Below, piece after piece: positions 22,601-33,612 of a stretch of 64,000 nt of DNA (the stretch's first letter is position 1; each line of letters begins with the position of its first letter). The notes beneath the pieces were generated by a model, which saw only the letters and a list, made by a program, of their open reading frames with translations, was not told where the DNA came from and did not search any database. The stretch is from assembly GCA_038277395.1 (NCBI GenBank), contig CM076196.1, forward strand, positions 85,811,786 to 85,875,785, given 5' to 3'. Source of the DNA: Dryocosmus kuriphilus (Eukaryota; Arthropoda; Insecta; Hymenoptera; Cynipidae). The translations under genes were made by a program, and so were the position numbers.

Positions 22601-25599
22601 TTAAACACCGCGCACCTAAAAGATCCCAGTATATAATCAGTGCTATCCTTACTACCTATCCGCTCAGCGCATAGATAGCAATGAGGTTTTTCGTTGCAGG
22701 CCAGGGACACATGCCCTTTCTTACCACACTTCCAACAATTTTTTTTCTTGTCCTTCCCCTTACAGGAAACCGCTACATGGCCAAAGCCATAACACCGGAA
22801 GCACCGCGTAACTATTTTCCTGCGTCTTACTCGACAGCTAACCCACCCAGTTCTGATGTGCTCTGCCTCTTCCAGTTTCTTGGCAATGGTTTCATCGCAT
22901 TCGATGAAAGCCATCCTGGTTCTCCATCGACTTGGGTTCGAGAGATGGATATTCATCTGCCCCCCTTCTTCAGACCCGAGAAATTTCTCTGCGGCCTCCC
23001 TAACCTCTTGCTCGTCGGATGCAGAGTCCAAGTCTCTTACATCCAACCTGGCTCTCGGTACAAGCTGACGCACCTGCCCATTCTCGCCAACAGCAGCCGT
23101 CAGAGCCTCACTAAATTTAGCTTTGGCGTCCATACTTGCGCCCACTTCAACCAGGGCACCTCCTGACCTAGTCTCCCTTATGCTTTTGACAGTGACCTCC
23201 ATTTCATCAGGCTTAACTTTGCTGCGGACCAGTCTAAGAACGTCCGCATACTTTTTCCCTGCCGCAGGTTTGATCAACACTGCTCCTAGGCGAGCCCGTG
23301 TCTTTCTTCTAGTTGTTGGTTTGGATGGTCGTGCTATATCATTTGCCCCCTCTGACTGTGCACCAGTTTCACCAACAGTTGTCGCCTGCCTTCTGCGATT
23401 TAGCCTCTTTCGTTCCGTCCACTCAGTAGCTTCACCCGCACGTTGAATCTTCTACGTTGGACGCAGTGACGAGCCTTTACCAAGACTAGGCGTGGCCTCA
23501 GCTGTCCTCTTCCTGATGTGTTGCCTCTTTGGAGTATTAAAGTCTATGCTATCTTGTACGTTCGTTTTCTTGTCCGGATATGGTAATACCGGACGAGACC
23601 TATTCTGATCTGCTCTGAATTCTCTCAGAGCGTTACAAGCACGTTCAACTCCTTGTCTGATTTTCAGATTAAGATTTGGGCTCAAATTGATATGTTCTTG
23701 CATATTTTCAAAGACTTTTGAAAGTTTGTTCAATAAGTCTTCCAAGCTAGACTCCTTTTTTGCCTCCTTCTTGTCCTCTACTTTGGCCTCCTTAGCGAAG
23801 CGTCTTTGGTTCCCCCCAAAATCCTTGGAACCGACATCGGCCACCGGGGCTTTCACCCGATCGGAACCAATGGAGAGATCAGAACTCTCTTGGGGTATCT
23901 TGTTTTCAAGAAGCCTGCTCATGTTTGGATTGTAGTTCAGGGTTCCTTCCCATAGCTGGTTTTTGTTCGCCCCAGGTAATTAATTTCCCTGGTACCACCC
24001 ATATCTGGGAGGCATTTCCCTATCCGCAACCCGGGGAGGCGCCCATGAGTATCCAAAATCTTTCGTTTCAGGCGTTCGTCACACATTTCTTATAGACAAT
24101 TTTTTTTGACATTCAACTTTTGCTTCCTTTATATCTTTTCGCTAAGAGTCTCACGTTCTTCATAAATTCTCTCAATATGGCCACACTATCTCAACAAATT
24201 TGTTTCACTCTTATCCATCAATGTTTCTTCTACTCCACATTCTTTGAGAGCCTACTCGTTACTGACTTTATCCATTAGTGTTTTACCGCATATATTCCGC
24301 AGGGAATGCATACCAACCGCGTTCACTTTACTTCTATCCTTTTCTTGGCAAGTCCAGGTCTCGCTGCTATACAACACAGTAGGTGCAAGTACAGAATTAT
24401 ATATTGCAATTTTAGCTTTATTTGTCACATTTTCACTTCTATTAATGGCTTCTACACAGCCTATAATCTCACTACCCTCGTTTATACGTCTGGATATTTC
24501 TCCATCTACGTTTCCGTCATCAGTAAATAAATGTCCTAATTTCATGCGAGATCCAGTGACATTCAAGGTAATTTGATAGGGGTGTCTACTAAAATTTTAA
24601 AAAAATACCCGGTCTTAAAATAAATTTTCCTGTCATTTCCCGGTGTTTCCTTGTCTTCAAAAATTAAAAGTTCCTGGTCACTCTGTTATTCATTCATACA
24701 TAAATATTATATTTTGTTTACTCAGGTTTAAGGTATTATAAGCGTGCATTCTTGCAAAGACCTATCCATACGAAGAACACGTGTAAGACAATTGAAGACG
24801 TTCCAACTTCACATTGATCAACTGAATGCATGTGAAAGTGTCTAACCTATCAGATCTCTCTATTCTTTCATACTTTTGAGACTCTCCTTTAAAAAGTAAA
24901 TGGCAAAAAATTTTGAAATTTTCACAGAACCTGTGTATTATGTTCTTTTATGTTTTCTCAGTTTTTCAAAAAAATCGTAATGACAGTTTAGCCGCTAAGC
25001 TAAACTATGTGGCATTTTCGATATCTTGGGGTAGGGCTTACATGCATACGGTGATAATTTTAATTTTAATTATCTCAACTTCGGAATAGTCAAGCTCTTT
25101 TTAATTGCACAGACGATCAGTTCCCAATTGGAACAAGTTCCTAAGAAAATTACTTCATCCTAATACCTTAATACATGTGTAACGAACAAATGTTATTAAT
25201 TACCTTTATTTATTTAAGTTCTGAAAACATGAGTATTTCAAATAATCAGAGTTTAAGTAATTTTATTTTATGTGATTATTCTCCATTTATTGTTTTCTTT
25301 TTAATCCCAAATTTTATATTAAATGTGAAATATTTATTTTTCAGAGTGCAGTGCAAAAGAGGAAAGATTGTGAAAGGCTAGTCAGCGAGCACAAGATGGA
25401 ATCGCAACAACTTCGTGAGCTCTCGCATAGAACAGATATAATAGCACGAGCCCTCGGAGCTGAAGAAACTCATTTCCTCTCGGAACGAGAAGTTCACATA
25501 AATCAAGCAATGAAAAATCATCTAGTTGAACAGATTAAATTTTATCAGAACGTAGTTAATAAGCTGCAGGAAGCGTTGCACGCTTTTGACGGCCAATAA
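10628..25599 (+). CDS. SH3PX1: Sorting nexin of the SNX9/18/33 family (SH3-PX-BAR)
   Basis: Five coding exons with consistent phases: 10628-10642, 10788-10974, 12100-12545, 12672-13382 and 25345-25599, giving 537 aa. Residues 6-63 are an SH3 domain (ALYDF start; GLFPAAYV end). Residues 68-140 are a low-complexity linker with an acidic Trp cluster (FWDDDWDDDSE) of the kind that binds AP-2 or clathrin. A PX domain follows (about 145-275; the phosphoinositide-binding RRYKHF is near 225), then a BAR domain ending HAFDGQ, matching the end of SNX9 in pattern. Such proteins curve membrane and recruit dynamin and N-WASP during endocytosis. The last intron, 13383-25344, is 12 kb and packed with transposons, but all splice sites look sound and no frame break was found. 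Candidate AATAAA signals lie at the stop codon and near 26.7 kb. Insect SH3PX1 orthology is inferred from the domain order and single-gene pattern. Confidence 0.93.
13963..15493. repeat. 1.5-kb imperfect palindrome (long inverted repeat)
   Basis: The ends TTGTCATCTCAAA and TTTGAGATGACAA begin two arms that can be followed inwards for roughly 600 bp each, nearly to the centre at about 14728. Matching blocks include CAGTTTAAACTGACAATTA, AACACATGTTAGTTAATAC, AACGCCGCCAAATAAT, TCCTAGAAAGCAATG and AATATTAATGTAC. The arms are clearly diverged, with many substitutions and indels, so the structure is old. No transposase was found and no clear target duplication. It is probably a fold-back or long-TIR non-autonomous element, in the sense strand of the sorting nexin intron. 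Confidence 0.8.
15640..16400. repeat. Subterminal tandem repeat inside the mariner element, about 240-bp units
   Basis: The block starting AAGGTCAGTTAGAGGTTATT occurs at 15836 and 16076, and begins a third time at 16318. Each complete unit then contains GAATTCAATGGTGACCTTC, repeated GACCTT motifs and TACGTTCAGGTACGTACC. The stretch 15640-15835 is a partial further unit. Only one unit equivalent is present at the right end. The many AAGGTCA/TGACCTT half-sites resemble nuclear-receptor half-sites, but a role in transposase binding is equally possible. Confidence 0.85.
16672..17760 (+). CDS. Tc1/mariner-superfamily transposase (DD41D), intact ORF
   Basis: A 362-aa uninterrupted ORF. Residues 1-75 form an N-terminal helix-turn-helix DNA-binding region (LSERERVSVLMMRGWGD... 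VSKSTIERTVRRF), followed by a GRPKSA linker like the AT-hook/GRPR motif of the superfamily. The catalytic domain shows VFSDEATF (Asp165), WFQQDGAAAHY (Asp256) and SPDLTPLDYFLWG (Asp298). There are 41 residues between the second and third Asp, so the triad is DD41D. All three acidic residues are present and there is no internal stop. The group is common in arthropod genomes and often carries a DUF4817-like N-terminus. The enzyme would cut and paste at TA sites. A degenerate AATAAA is not obvious; a 45-bp tandem pair follows the stop at 17762-17850. Activity is inferred, not shown. Confidence 0.92.
   Translation: MAQAKLSERERVSVLMMRGWGDRVRSYDQVRLLFNRTFRNGEGLNPVSKSTIERTVRRFMNHGSIKDLQRTGRPKSAGSEEMQMDIAQAFVENPHLSLRRANDERDVAPETVRNILKSINFHPYKVHLVQELNEDDPDRRVGFCEIMMDRIDRDPVFLYNTVFSDEATFTLKGEVNRQNCRYWSDTNPDWMLESHTQYPQKINVWAGILNDTLIGPFFIDGNLNACAYEELLRNQIVPRIREITGDNFQNIWFQQDGAAAHYGREVRAYLDTQFPQRWIGRRGEIEWHARSPDLTPLDYFLWGYLKSKVYLTQPQSLDELQNRILQQATFIDRDMIRNAVTHFYNRIAFCQEAQGFQFEHFH
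17762..17850. repeat. Two tandem copies of a 45-bp unit
   Basis: GTGAGAGGCAAGGGGACTCA followed by CTAATCAAGCACCCC occurs twice with few changes, directly after the transposase stop codon. Confidence 0.85.
18322..19210 (+). repeat. Copy A of the GC-palindrome repeat family
   Basis: Starts with TTTACATTCTCATC and AGAAGGTATTAG, then ACTTTCGCGGATTTCATGAA, a GTCGTT/GTCGTC simple repeat (18445-18530), and ACGATAGCTTTCGAAGGACTAATCGG-like sequence. Next come three to four units of about 135 bp (CGCCAAAATAT... AGATCTAYAAATTTTG... TTTTGTTTTAATCGATAAAACG) and finally GAGCGCGAAGCGCGAG palindromes ending in CAGATTTTTTTTT. The same order is found at 47736-49007 and, inverted, at 58080-60135. The ORFs in it come from repeat translation. 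No TIR or transposase seen. Confidence 0.8.
19866..22576 (-). pseudogene. LINE ORF2 (AP endonuclease plus reverse transcriptase), several frameshifts
   Basis: The ATG at 22576 overlaps the ORF1 stop (TAATG). The N-terminal part is an AP-like endonuclease (ADLLIISEQYCG; VIVAGDFNAKALEWG), followed by a finger/thumb-side linker and an RT read at 21500-19866. RT motifs seen: RKAPGPDGIPVE, FRPLCMLDNAGKIFEKLL, NQHGFRTNRST, VTLDVKNAFNSA and LIVFADDLAAM. The usual GVPQGSVLGP motif is degraded to VAQVPALGP. The frame changes near 22050, 21990, 21600 and 21500, and probably again near 20160, so no full protein can be made. A 93-bp segment in the endonuclease (22320-22412) is duplicated in frame at 22413-22505. 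No RNase H domain was seen, as expected for R1. Confidence 0.88.
22576..23922 (-). pseudogene. LINE ORF1 (gag-like, CCHC zinc knuckles) with one in-frame stop
   Basis: One frame of 448 codons starting MSRLLENKIPQESS, broken only by a TAG at 23454-23452; I traced every codon on to 23280 and found no other stop. The N-terminal half is charged and probably coiled (KVEDKKEAKKESSLEDLL). The C-terminal half has two perfect CX2CX4HX4C knuckles (CFRCYGFGHVAVSC; CWKCGKKGHVSLAC). A third, CYLC...DYILGSFRC, has Tyr where such knuckles usually have His, possibly a decay mutation. In R1-clade elements this protein packages the RNA and directs it to the nucleus. It ends in TAATG, coupling it to ORF2. Confidence 0.88.
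24105..24566 (-). pseudogene. Fragment of a second non-LTR retrotransposon (RT C-terminal region)
   Basis: An open stretch of 104 codons (LGHLFTDDGNVDGEISRRIN; VLAPTVLYSSETWTC; MDKVSNE), then a broken continuation with CGVEETLMDKSE and HIERI on the same strand down to about 24105. This is the post-thumb region typical of arthropod endonuclease/RT LINEs of the RTE or CR1/Jockey type (LYxxETWT followed by a small C-terminal tail). The 5' part is missing, consistent with 5' truncation or with disruption by the adjacent R1-type element, which ends only about 30 bp away. Confidence 0.75.
24577..24690. repeat. Fragment of a GGGTG(G/T)(T/C)CAC-type dispersed repeat
   Basis: Begins AGGGGTGTCTACTAAAATTT, has CCCGGT and TTCCCGGTGTTTCC, and ends CCTGGTCACTC. 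A related sequence occurs at 50571-50869. No ORF. Confidence 0.4.
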
Positions 25600-28500
25600 A
25601 TTTAAAAGCTATCATTCCTGCTGAGAGTGTTCTTGAAACGCAGACACGAGTTGTTCTGTTTTATGTCACATTAGCTGTAACTGTTAATGTTTTCAATTGT
25701 ACATTGATTTTTACTTTAATTAATTCAGTTAAAAAATTCGACCCAATGAAGATTTTGATCTGGCCATGATCAAAGCTTCGGTCAAAATTCGATACTTAAT
25801 GAATCCAAAGCTTTCTAACTTTGGTACAAAAGTGCATGGTATTCGTTTTTGAAAAGATTCGAACAATTTCAAAGAATTTATAAAGGTTTTTTACTTTAGA
25901 AATTGAAACCAAAGGGCAAAGGTGATTTTTTATGAGTCTAGTTGATCTTCCAGGCAGCTGGCATTCTCCTAGTGTTTTTTAATTAACATTCTTCGTTGTA
26001 ATCTGCTTTATTAATAATAATGCAATAATGGAAATTTTTAGAAATCATTCCGAAAACAGTTTCTATTTTTTTCAAGTTTTTAGTACAATTTTATCAAATC
26101 ATGTCTCAATTTTTTAGCCATTGTTTTGTAGTTAAATCTGTAAAATATTAATTTATGTAAGTAATTCAAGTTTAGGATTTTTGCAAGTGAAAAAAACAGG
26201 AAATGGCAATGAATGGTGAGGACTTTTGATTTGCTCTAAAAGGAGGCGAACAATTTTATTGAAATATTTGTAAAATGCCGTTGCTTTGCGTTAAGTGTAT
26301 AAGTTGACCAGTACACTAAACACATCAGTTTGCCTTCGTATTTCGGCTAGAGTGTAAAGACCATGATATTTCTTTTCTTATCATGTATTTATAAATTTAT
26401 ATTGTAATATAAGTAATGTATATTGAATGTAACGACGTGCCTCTGATAAATTGACTTTGTCTCTTATCTCTTGTGAAATACTATCATCTATCCAACACTA
26501 TTAAAATTGCACATATTCAGAGATACGTAGATTTAACGAACTTAGTTATAATTTTCGAAATACGATAATTGATGCAAAATAATTTTGTGACTGGATGTAT
26601 AGAAAATGACTGAATTATTAAACAGTCTTCACAATGACTTAAATGTTAAATTTTCCAAATCTGTAAAGAAAGATTTGATTACTTTTAATATTTAAATCTA
26701 CGCTTTATTTATTTGTAATAAACTTTCTACGTAATTTTTGAAATAAAATAAAGTAGAAAGTGACGTTTATAAAGTGTGAAAAGATATTTTTTCTTTCAGA
26801 ACTTCTCACATTTTGATTCCAATTGTAAACCGTCTATTGCACAAACCGAAAACAATTTTGTATACATGTTACTGTTATTACAAAAAAAGTAATTCTTTCA
26901 AGCACAATAAATTGTTTTCTAAATCATTATCATTTTTTTACTTGTAAGAGACGTATGGTTAATTAATTGTTTAAAAAAGAGTTAAAATTAATTTGATTAT
27001 AAATTTTATAATTGGGCAAAAAATTGTTAGCTGCTTTACATAGGCAGAGTTTAGATAAGATTAAAAAGTCAGTGATTACACTTTTTTCTGATTATCAAAA
27101 GAATAAATCAGTAAATGAAAAGAAAATTTTTTCAAAAACCATTTTTGATAGTCACGTTCCTTGTAGCTACATACAAATTGTTTGAAAATTAAAATATAGA
27201 GAAAATATATATAGTAGACTTTCAACGTACTATGTTAACCATTAAGGTATTTTTCACTAGACTGACCCATTTTCAGCTCGTACAGGGATAGAGTTACGGA
27301 ACGTTTTTGTAACTCTAGCCCTAGCGCTATGCTTGATCGGTTAGTTCTACGGAAAATTTCGTAACACTAGTCAGTGCCGAATTTCAACGCTTAAAATTTG
27401 GCTAACGGCGAACCGATCTTTTCCACTTAATAAAATAATTACGCCGGGTGGCAAAAAAAACATATTGAATTCAATTTATTTTTTAGAGTTTAAAGATTTC
27501 TCTGGAATTTAAAATTTTATTTTTACCTATAAAATATGTAAGCCAATTAACTATAATGCCGACTTTGGTCAAATTATGCGTTTTTCCAAGTCTTGATAAG
27601 TTTTGCTTATCGACTTCAATGTTTGTAATAAATAATGGACAATTCCTATAAAATAGTTACCTTATCCTAAAATGGAGTTTTGAAGTGAAATAGGTAAAAT
27701 AACGATGCAAGTTTAATGCAAAAAACCCTTACTAATTCTGACTTCAATGTAAGAAATCATATTTACATCTAATGTATGTGTAATTTTACCCTATTCCCCA
27801 AAGCACACCTTCATACTGCTTAAAAGATTTAAAAATTTGTTCCATTATTTATTCATAATTACTTAAGTTTCATTTTTTTTTAAAAGTGATCAATTTTTTT
27901 TTCATTTTTCTAAGTATAAATTCTCTTTTAAATTTCTAAATATTATAAGAAAATCATTAAAGAAACAAAATTTTAATATTAGGGGGAAAAAGTTTTAATT
28001 TTTAAACATTACTCTTGTTCGAAAATTTCCATTTTTAATCTTTTATTTACATATAGTAAGAAAATACTGTAAAATAAAAATTTCTTTCAAAAAATTTCTG
28101 TTTGCAATATACTATCCATTACTCGAAAAAATACATGTAGTTTACAATTGAATTTCAAATTTCTATTAAATTTTTCCATTACATCAACAATTTAAAGTGT
28201 ATAAAAGGTAACAAATTGGCATTACATCAAATTTACAATTTTTGCGGACATGTTTATGTGGCATTCAAGCTAGAGTCAAGTAATTTTTTCCAAATATAAA
28301 TGCTCTGATGATTACTGATTCTTAAAATCTTCTCGATTCTTGAAACTAGTAGTAATTTTTTTAAAATAAATATAAATTTCAGAAGTAAGAATTCTATTAT
28401 GAATTATATTCTATAACTTGAGAGAGTACTTCATCCTAAAAGAATATCAATCTCCTTTCATGAATGTGTGATTTTATTAATGATTAAAATTTACATTTGC

Positions 28501-28642
28501 TTTTATTTTTCCCAACTCCATCGTACAAACCGCACATCAAGATTTCAGAGTTCTAAAAAAATAACGGTACTTCGTTGCCTGTTTGTCTTTTATAGAGTTC
28601 CTACACATATACATCACATTCGCATAAAAACGTGTAACGTAA

Positions 28643-28646
<4 letters not shown>

Positions 28647-28703
<57 letters not shown>
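28647..28703. repeat. (TA)n microsatellite
   Basis: A run of TA dinucleotides ending TATACATATATC, in the intergenic region. It generates a false Tyr-Ile ORF. Confidence 0.96.
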
Positions 28704-28708
<5 letters not shown>

Positions 28709-29729
28709 TCTGGTTCTTTTCCTTTATCTTGCATAAGACTTAACATAGGTACTTAAAATATCAGAAAAAATTAGTATAGATTCGATAACAATTAGCACTC
28801 TTTAAGTACTTTCAATTCACGCTACGCATTCAAAACGGACTCTGTCTTTACATGGAAATCGTAAAAATATATTATTCGGTCACTGAATGTAAGTATGGCA
28901 CATTTCAAAAAGGCATTCGAGAAAAGAAATTAACACTAGTATTACTAAGACGTATTTACAGTAAAGGTTTGTAGTAAGCTTATACCGGATGTGTTGTTCA
29001 ACGTACAGCCAAAAAAGAGCCTTCCTTTCAACGAGTTTTCCTTTAAATCTCGTATTCATATATCAATATTTCTTTCGAAAAAGTTAGTGCATTGTTGAAA
29101 ATCTAGTTTCTCGAATTCCATAAACAGAGTGTTTAGTAGTAATCAAAGTAATAAGAAAGTGGGACAGTAAAGAGCACGACTCGAGATATAATCGTGGGAA
29201 TATCTAGTTATGTACATAATTGTGACTATTAAGTACCATAATAGACAAGGGCAACGCTATTTGAAAAGTATTCGAATCAAAAGTATTCTTAAAACTGTGC
29301 GCATACAAAGTTAATCATCACCAAACTCTTGACACTGGATTTGTACATCTACCTAGATGACTATCTCACTTTCTCTGAAGTTTCTCCAATTTATTCAGGA
29401 TATTTACTCAAACTGAAAGAAAACTGGAAAAAAAAACCTTCTTTAACTAAAAAATCCTTCAATTTAGAAATTCTCATGAAAGCTTCCGAATTCAAAAATA
29501 AAGAACTTTAGATTTTACAATTTGAATGAATTCTATTTTTCCCGAAGAGTAGACATCTCTTATTAAGATTAACGAATATTTTCAATTGAGATTACAAATT
29601 TTTATTAAGAATCCCGAATTTCTCGAACCTTAAATAATGTTACTTTCACAATGATTAACTTCAAAGAAAGTTCTAAACTTATATCTATCTGCAATTCCCG
29701 TTTTCATTTTCATTTCTTGTTTCTGCATT

Positions 29730-29825
29730 CCAAAAGTATAACCTAGTAAGTAACTTTTGCGATAGAGGCCACCTTTCCGTGCATAAATACTGAAAAATGG
29801 CCTCTCTAATGGGTTATACTTTTGG
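29730..29825. repeat. Short hairpin-forming inverted repeat
   Basis: CCAAAAGTATAACC at 29730 pairs with GGTTATACTTTTGG ending at 29825, and within it AGAGGCCA pairs with TGGCCTCT. The unpaired stretches are unequal (20 and about 6 nt), so it is not a microRNA-like stem. It is probably a tiny MITE. Confidence 0.6.
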
Positions 29826-31452
29826 ACAGATGATTTGCAGTTTCCTTTACATTATTACTGGAGAGCTATTGGTAGAAAAATTTAGATACATATTAAATAG
29901 AAGAGAAAATTCGAAATCAGGTGCTCAGAGCAGCGCGAAAAAGATCAAATAATATCAAGTAAGAGCTTTCAAAAGATTATGATTTTTGTTTTAAACTAGA
30001 ATAATTTTCAATATATTTCCAATAAGACTTAGACGTAACAATGAGCATCTGGTTTCGCGACACATTTTCGAAATATACATCTTATCACAATAGAACATTG
30101 TCATGGTAATAGAAGCTGTAAATTTTGCCGATAAGGATAGATTGCTAGTTCCACAATGCTGGAATCGTGCAGGCAAGATTCTAATTCGTAACTAAAATAA
30201 TCAAGATCTATCTTCTGTAAATGTACATAAGGCCTTAACATTAAATGGCTTTTAGAAATTCGCGTTGCTAATTATAAGATACGAAAGTGTTAGCTGAATT
30301 TTAAAGATTGAGCGATTCGTCTGATCCTTTAAAAGATATAAAGTCAATAGATCAGAACACAACGAAACATTAAGGCTGAAGCATATCCTTGCCTACAAAG
30401 TGCAGTAGATTTAAAAAACATGAGCTTCATTTACTTTAACTCGAGAGTTAGTCTTTGAACTTCCCTGATAATGTAACGCCCTCTATTTCAATGATAAACC
30501 CAAAAAAGCAGCAATAAAATGCAAACCAACGTTTCTCCATTTGCAATTTATCGCCGAAGAAACGATCGGCTTTATCCAACATTTTTAATAGAGCATGGCC
30601 GACCTTTTTTCTTTTAAAAAAATCATCATCATGTCATCTGATGGGATTTCAAAACGCTCCGTTATTTTGCGCGGTGAAAAGACATTCAAATCGTATCGAT
30701 TTGTAATTAGGTACCAAAGTATTCCGATAAAAGTGAATAACAATTGCAAGCATAGTATATTTAAGTGTATATATATATGTTTAACATCGTCCGTGCGTAT
30801 TTCCCTATATCGACTTCGCTTGTAGTCATACTTCAGAGCGTCTATGAAAGAATATTTATGCCTTAAAATTAAATTTAAACTTCAATTAATTTTTTTTTCG
30901 AGTCACGTGTCATCGCAACCAAATATTATAATCCATTCGTAAAACATTCTCGTTCCAACGGTGCCAGACTTCGGACGGACGTGTACTGCAGTAGTTTAAA
31001 AATGATTATCACGGATGTAGTAGTTTTCTAATGACGAAAAGCTGTAGAGAGTATACTGGAATGATTACTCAAAAAACGAGCAATTACTTGGCCGAACCCC
31101 ACCTTCTAACTTTATTGCAATAGTTCACACCTGTGCGTATATTTCTCTGAAAATCTTTTCAAAAATAAAAATTTTGCTCTGACCTATCAGTTTATACAAA
31201 TCTTTAATCTCATTTGAGTATTCTTCAATAAGAAATAAGCGATTTTCATTAATTTATCTTAAGGTCATATGAAACAAACATTTAATTGAAAATATTATGC
31301 ACAAGAGATAGAAATCATGTAATTCCAACTATAAAAAGCATGATAAGCGTTTTAAAAAATCAATAATGCAATTGGAATTTGCTTGCTGTCAAAAAAAGAC
31401 CATACGCGACGCAAGCAAAAAAAATTCAAGAGATAGGTCAAGGTGAATGAAA

Positions 31453-31612
31453 CAGGGGCGAATACAGAAGTTTGGGGGGGGGGGGGATATATATGGTTTG
31501 ACAGAGGTGGGGGGGATCTTAAGGTTATAGTTCCCCCTGCACTCAAACCACTATTAGAATCTGGACCTGGCGATGGGGTGCACCCATCGCCCGTCCCCTG
31601 GATCCGCCCCTG
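31453..31612. mobile_element. hAT-type MITE with 8-bp target duplication
   Basis: The ends are CAGGGGCGAATACAG and the reverse complement of CAGGGGCGGATCCAG, flanked by GAATGAAA (31445-31452) and GAACGAAA (31613-31620), an 8-bp duplication with one change. CAGGG termini plus 8-bp duplications define hAT elements. The interior has a run of about 13 G and no coding capacity. Confidence 0.8.
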
Positions 31613-33612
31613 GAACGAAACATCTAAAAACCTTTCATTTTCCTAAAATATCTTAAAACTAAGCCCAATATGTCTCAATTTATCAAATGTCCCGATTTTC
31701 AGAGAATTTCCACTGAATTCTTGAAACTCTAAGCTGCATTTCCTAATACCTCGGAATATTTTTTCACAACCTTTTATACATTCTCGACTTATAAGCGGAG
31801 CAAACTGCTACATATAAACGAATAAAGCAAGAGTGCCTAGGCAAGTTCTGAATTGTTAGCTCGATATTTGAAATTGAACCTTTTCGTGAAACCTGAAGCA
31901 GACGTATGTTAACGCGTATTTAGCAATATGCATGTTCTAAAACATTTATTCTTGGACGCTCTCCCTGCTGAGTTAATAGAAGTAAGAAAACTGAAAACAC
32001 TGAATGATATAGTGGTGTCAAGGAGATTCTGGTCCCAGAGATATGCCTAAGACGAATTCGAAAACGTAAGATATCTTCGATGGAAACAACTTCAACGAGA
32101 GTATTTACTGTTTCTATCAAAAAACCTTATCTAATTTTCATTCGGATTCCCAAACTTTTTCACACTCTACATTTCTCTCCTATCCCTTAGAGTAGAACTA
32201 ATAAACCAGAGAGCTTATGTACAATACACATCTAGAAGCAAGTCAGGCACCCTAGATTAAAACATCACATACGTGTACTTCAGATGTTACTCAACTGAAA
32301 ATTTGGAGAAAGAGAAAACAAAATCTTGCCTAGGTTGTTTGTACGAATCGATCTGACTACAATTTTTCGACGTTTCAATTTTATGCGACGTTCGAATTTT
32401 TAACCACTGTGCAAGTTAATGCTTCCAAAGGACAAAATCCCATATGGATAGAACCTTGGCATTTGGAAACGTCGATATGATGTAATGTAAAATTAGGAAA
32501 CTACTAAATAATCTTCAGATTTTTCTCACTCGTACTTTTAGTTCGATCCTCTTACATTACACCCTTATCACAACAGCGCGGGTTCACTGTACTTTCGTCG
32601 ATGTCTTATGAAATTATTCAACGATATGCAAACTAAAACGCCAGAGAATACAAATAGTGCATCACAGACTTGAATAAAATCTTCTCTGCCTCGTTAGAAA
32701 CACCGTATTTACTAACCCAAGCTACAAACACCGGTGTGAAGCCCAAGCAATATCTTCTATACCATTCTCTTCATATACAATTCGAATGCTAAAAATAGCA
32801 CTTCCTCTGCGCAAGATTGTTTAATCAAATACGCAATATATACCTACACCTAGCGAAGGATGCAACTGCAATTAGCAATTAGCGACGAATTTCATTAAGT
32901 GATAAAATTAGTCTGACCTGTCTCGCCTCAAGTTATTACACCTCAAGTGTATTTCACCAATTAGCAAAACGATAAAAGATAATTGTAAATAAAATTATTA
33001 GAGATATCCGTACCTAGCGGTTGTAAAAGAGCATTATTTTAGAGAAAAATGTCCAGGGATTTCTCATAGCTCTTTGTAATGGAACGAATTTCGCTTCTTG
33101 GAAACTAAATGCTAATTTTTCCAGAGTGCTATATAATTTTCAGCAACTCAGTTGTTTTAAGTGATTCTAGATACAAGATTTAATTTTTTAGTGCCAGCAT
33201 TTTCGTTTCCACTAGCTAACTTGCTACTTGTTGTCAATTGTCAAGAAACGCCCGCGCCTTCAGTTCCTCTTCTTAGGGAACAAACCTGATAATCAAAGAT
33301 CGCAAATCCTCGCGATTCTACTCCCTCTGAGTAGATTTTTACGTATCTTCTTTACACCGTTTGGAGTGTAAAGCTAGTGGCAGAATTATCCGCGAAGTAT
33401 ACTCGAGAGCGACTTTCAGCTCTTTTTATGCTTTCGGTGTCTTCTAAGATATGAGACGTTCGACTGAAATAGAGTCGACAGGGCAGTTCTAGTATTGCCC
33501 CAGAGTTTGAAGCGCTTGTTACGCAAGTAAAGCGGTGAGCTGGGAGCGCCTTGAAAAGGAGGGTTCGAAGCCACCAAGTTGGGTAGAGATGTTGGTGGCT
33601 CAGAATTAATCT

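Larger units (their letters stand above)
19659..24080 (-). mobile_element. R1-clade non-LTR retrotransposon, nearly full length but broken
   Basis: Inserted antisense to the sorting nexin. A run of 34 T at 19659-19692 is the poly(A) tail on the minus strand. Reading leftwards from about 24080 are a GC-rich 5' UTR, ORF1 (gag-like with zinc knuckles), ORF2 (endonuclease then reverse transcriptase) and a short 3' UTR. The ORF1/ORF2 junction is TAATG. GDFN in the endonuclease, FADD in the RT and LGPDLWN fit the R1 clade. It sits in an ordinary intron and not in 28S rDNA, so it is not a canonical site-specific R1 copy. ORF1 has one nonsense codon and ORF2 several frameshifts. Confidence 0.9.
25640..33400. 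other. Gene-poor intergenic region between the sorting nexin and CaMKI
   Basis: About 7.8 kb of AT-rich sequence, apart from the listed elements (TA microsatellite, 29730 hairpin, hAT MITE). It should contain the 3' UTRs of the two flanking genes, which point towards each other (convergent). No third gene is recognised on either strand. Confidence 0.5.

Noticed and set aside
19659..24080. Site-specific 28S-inserting R1
   Set aside because: The protein features are R1-clade, but the flanks are SH3PX1 intron sequence, not 28S rDNA.
29730..29825. microRNA precursor
   Set aside because: Loops are too asymmetric and the stem is interrupted; it fits a small MITE better.
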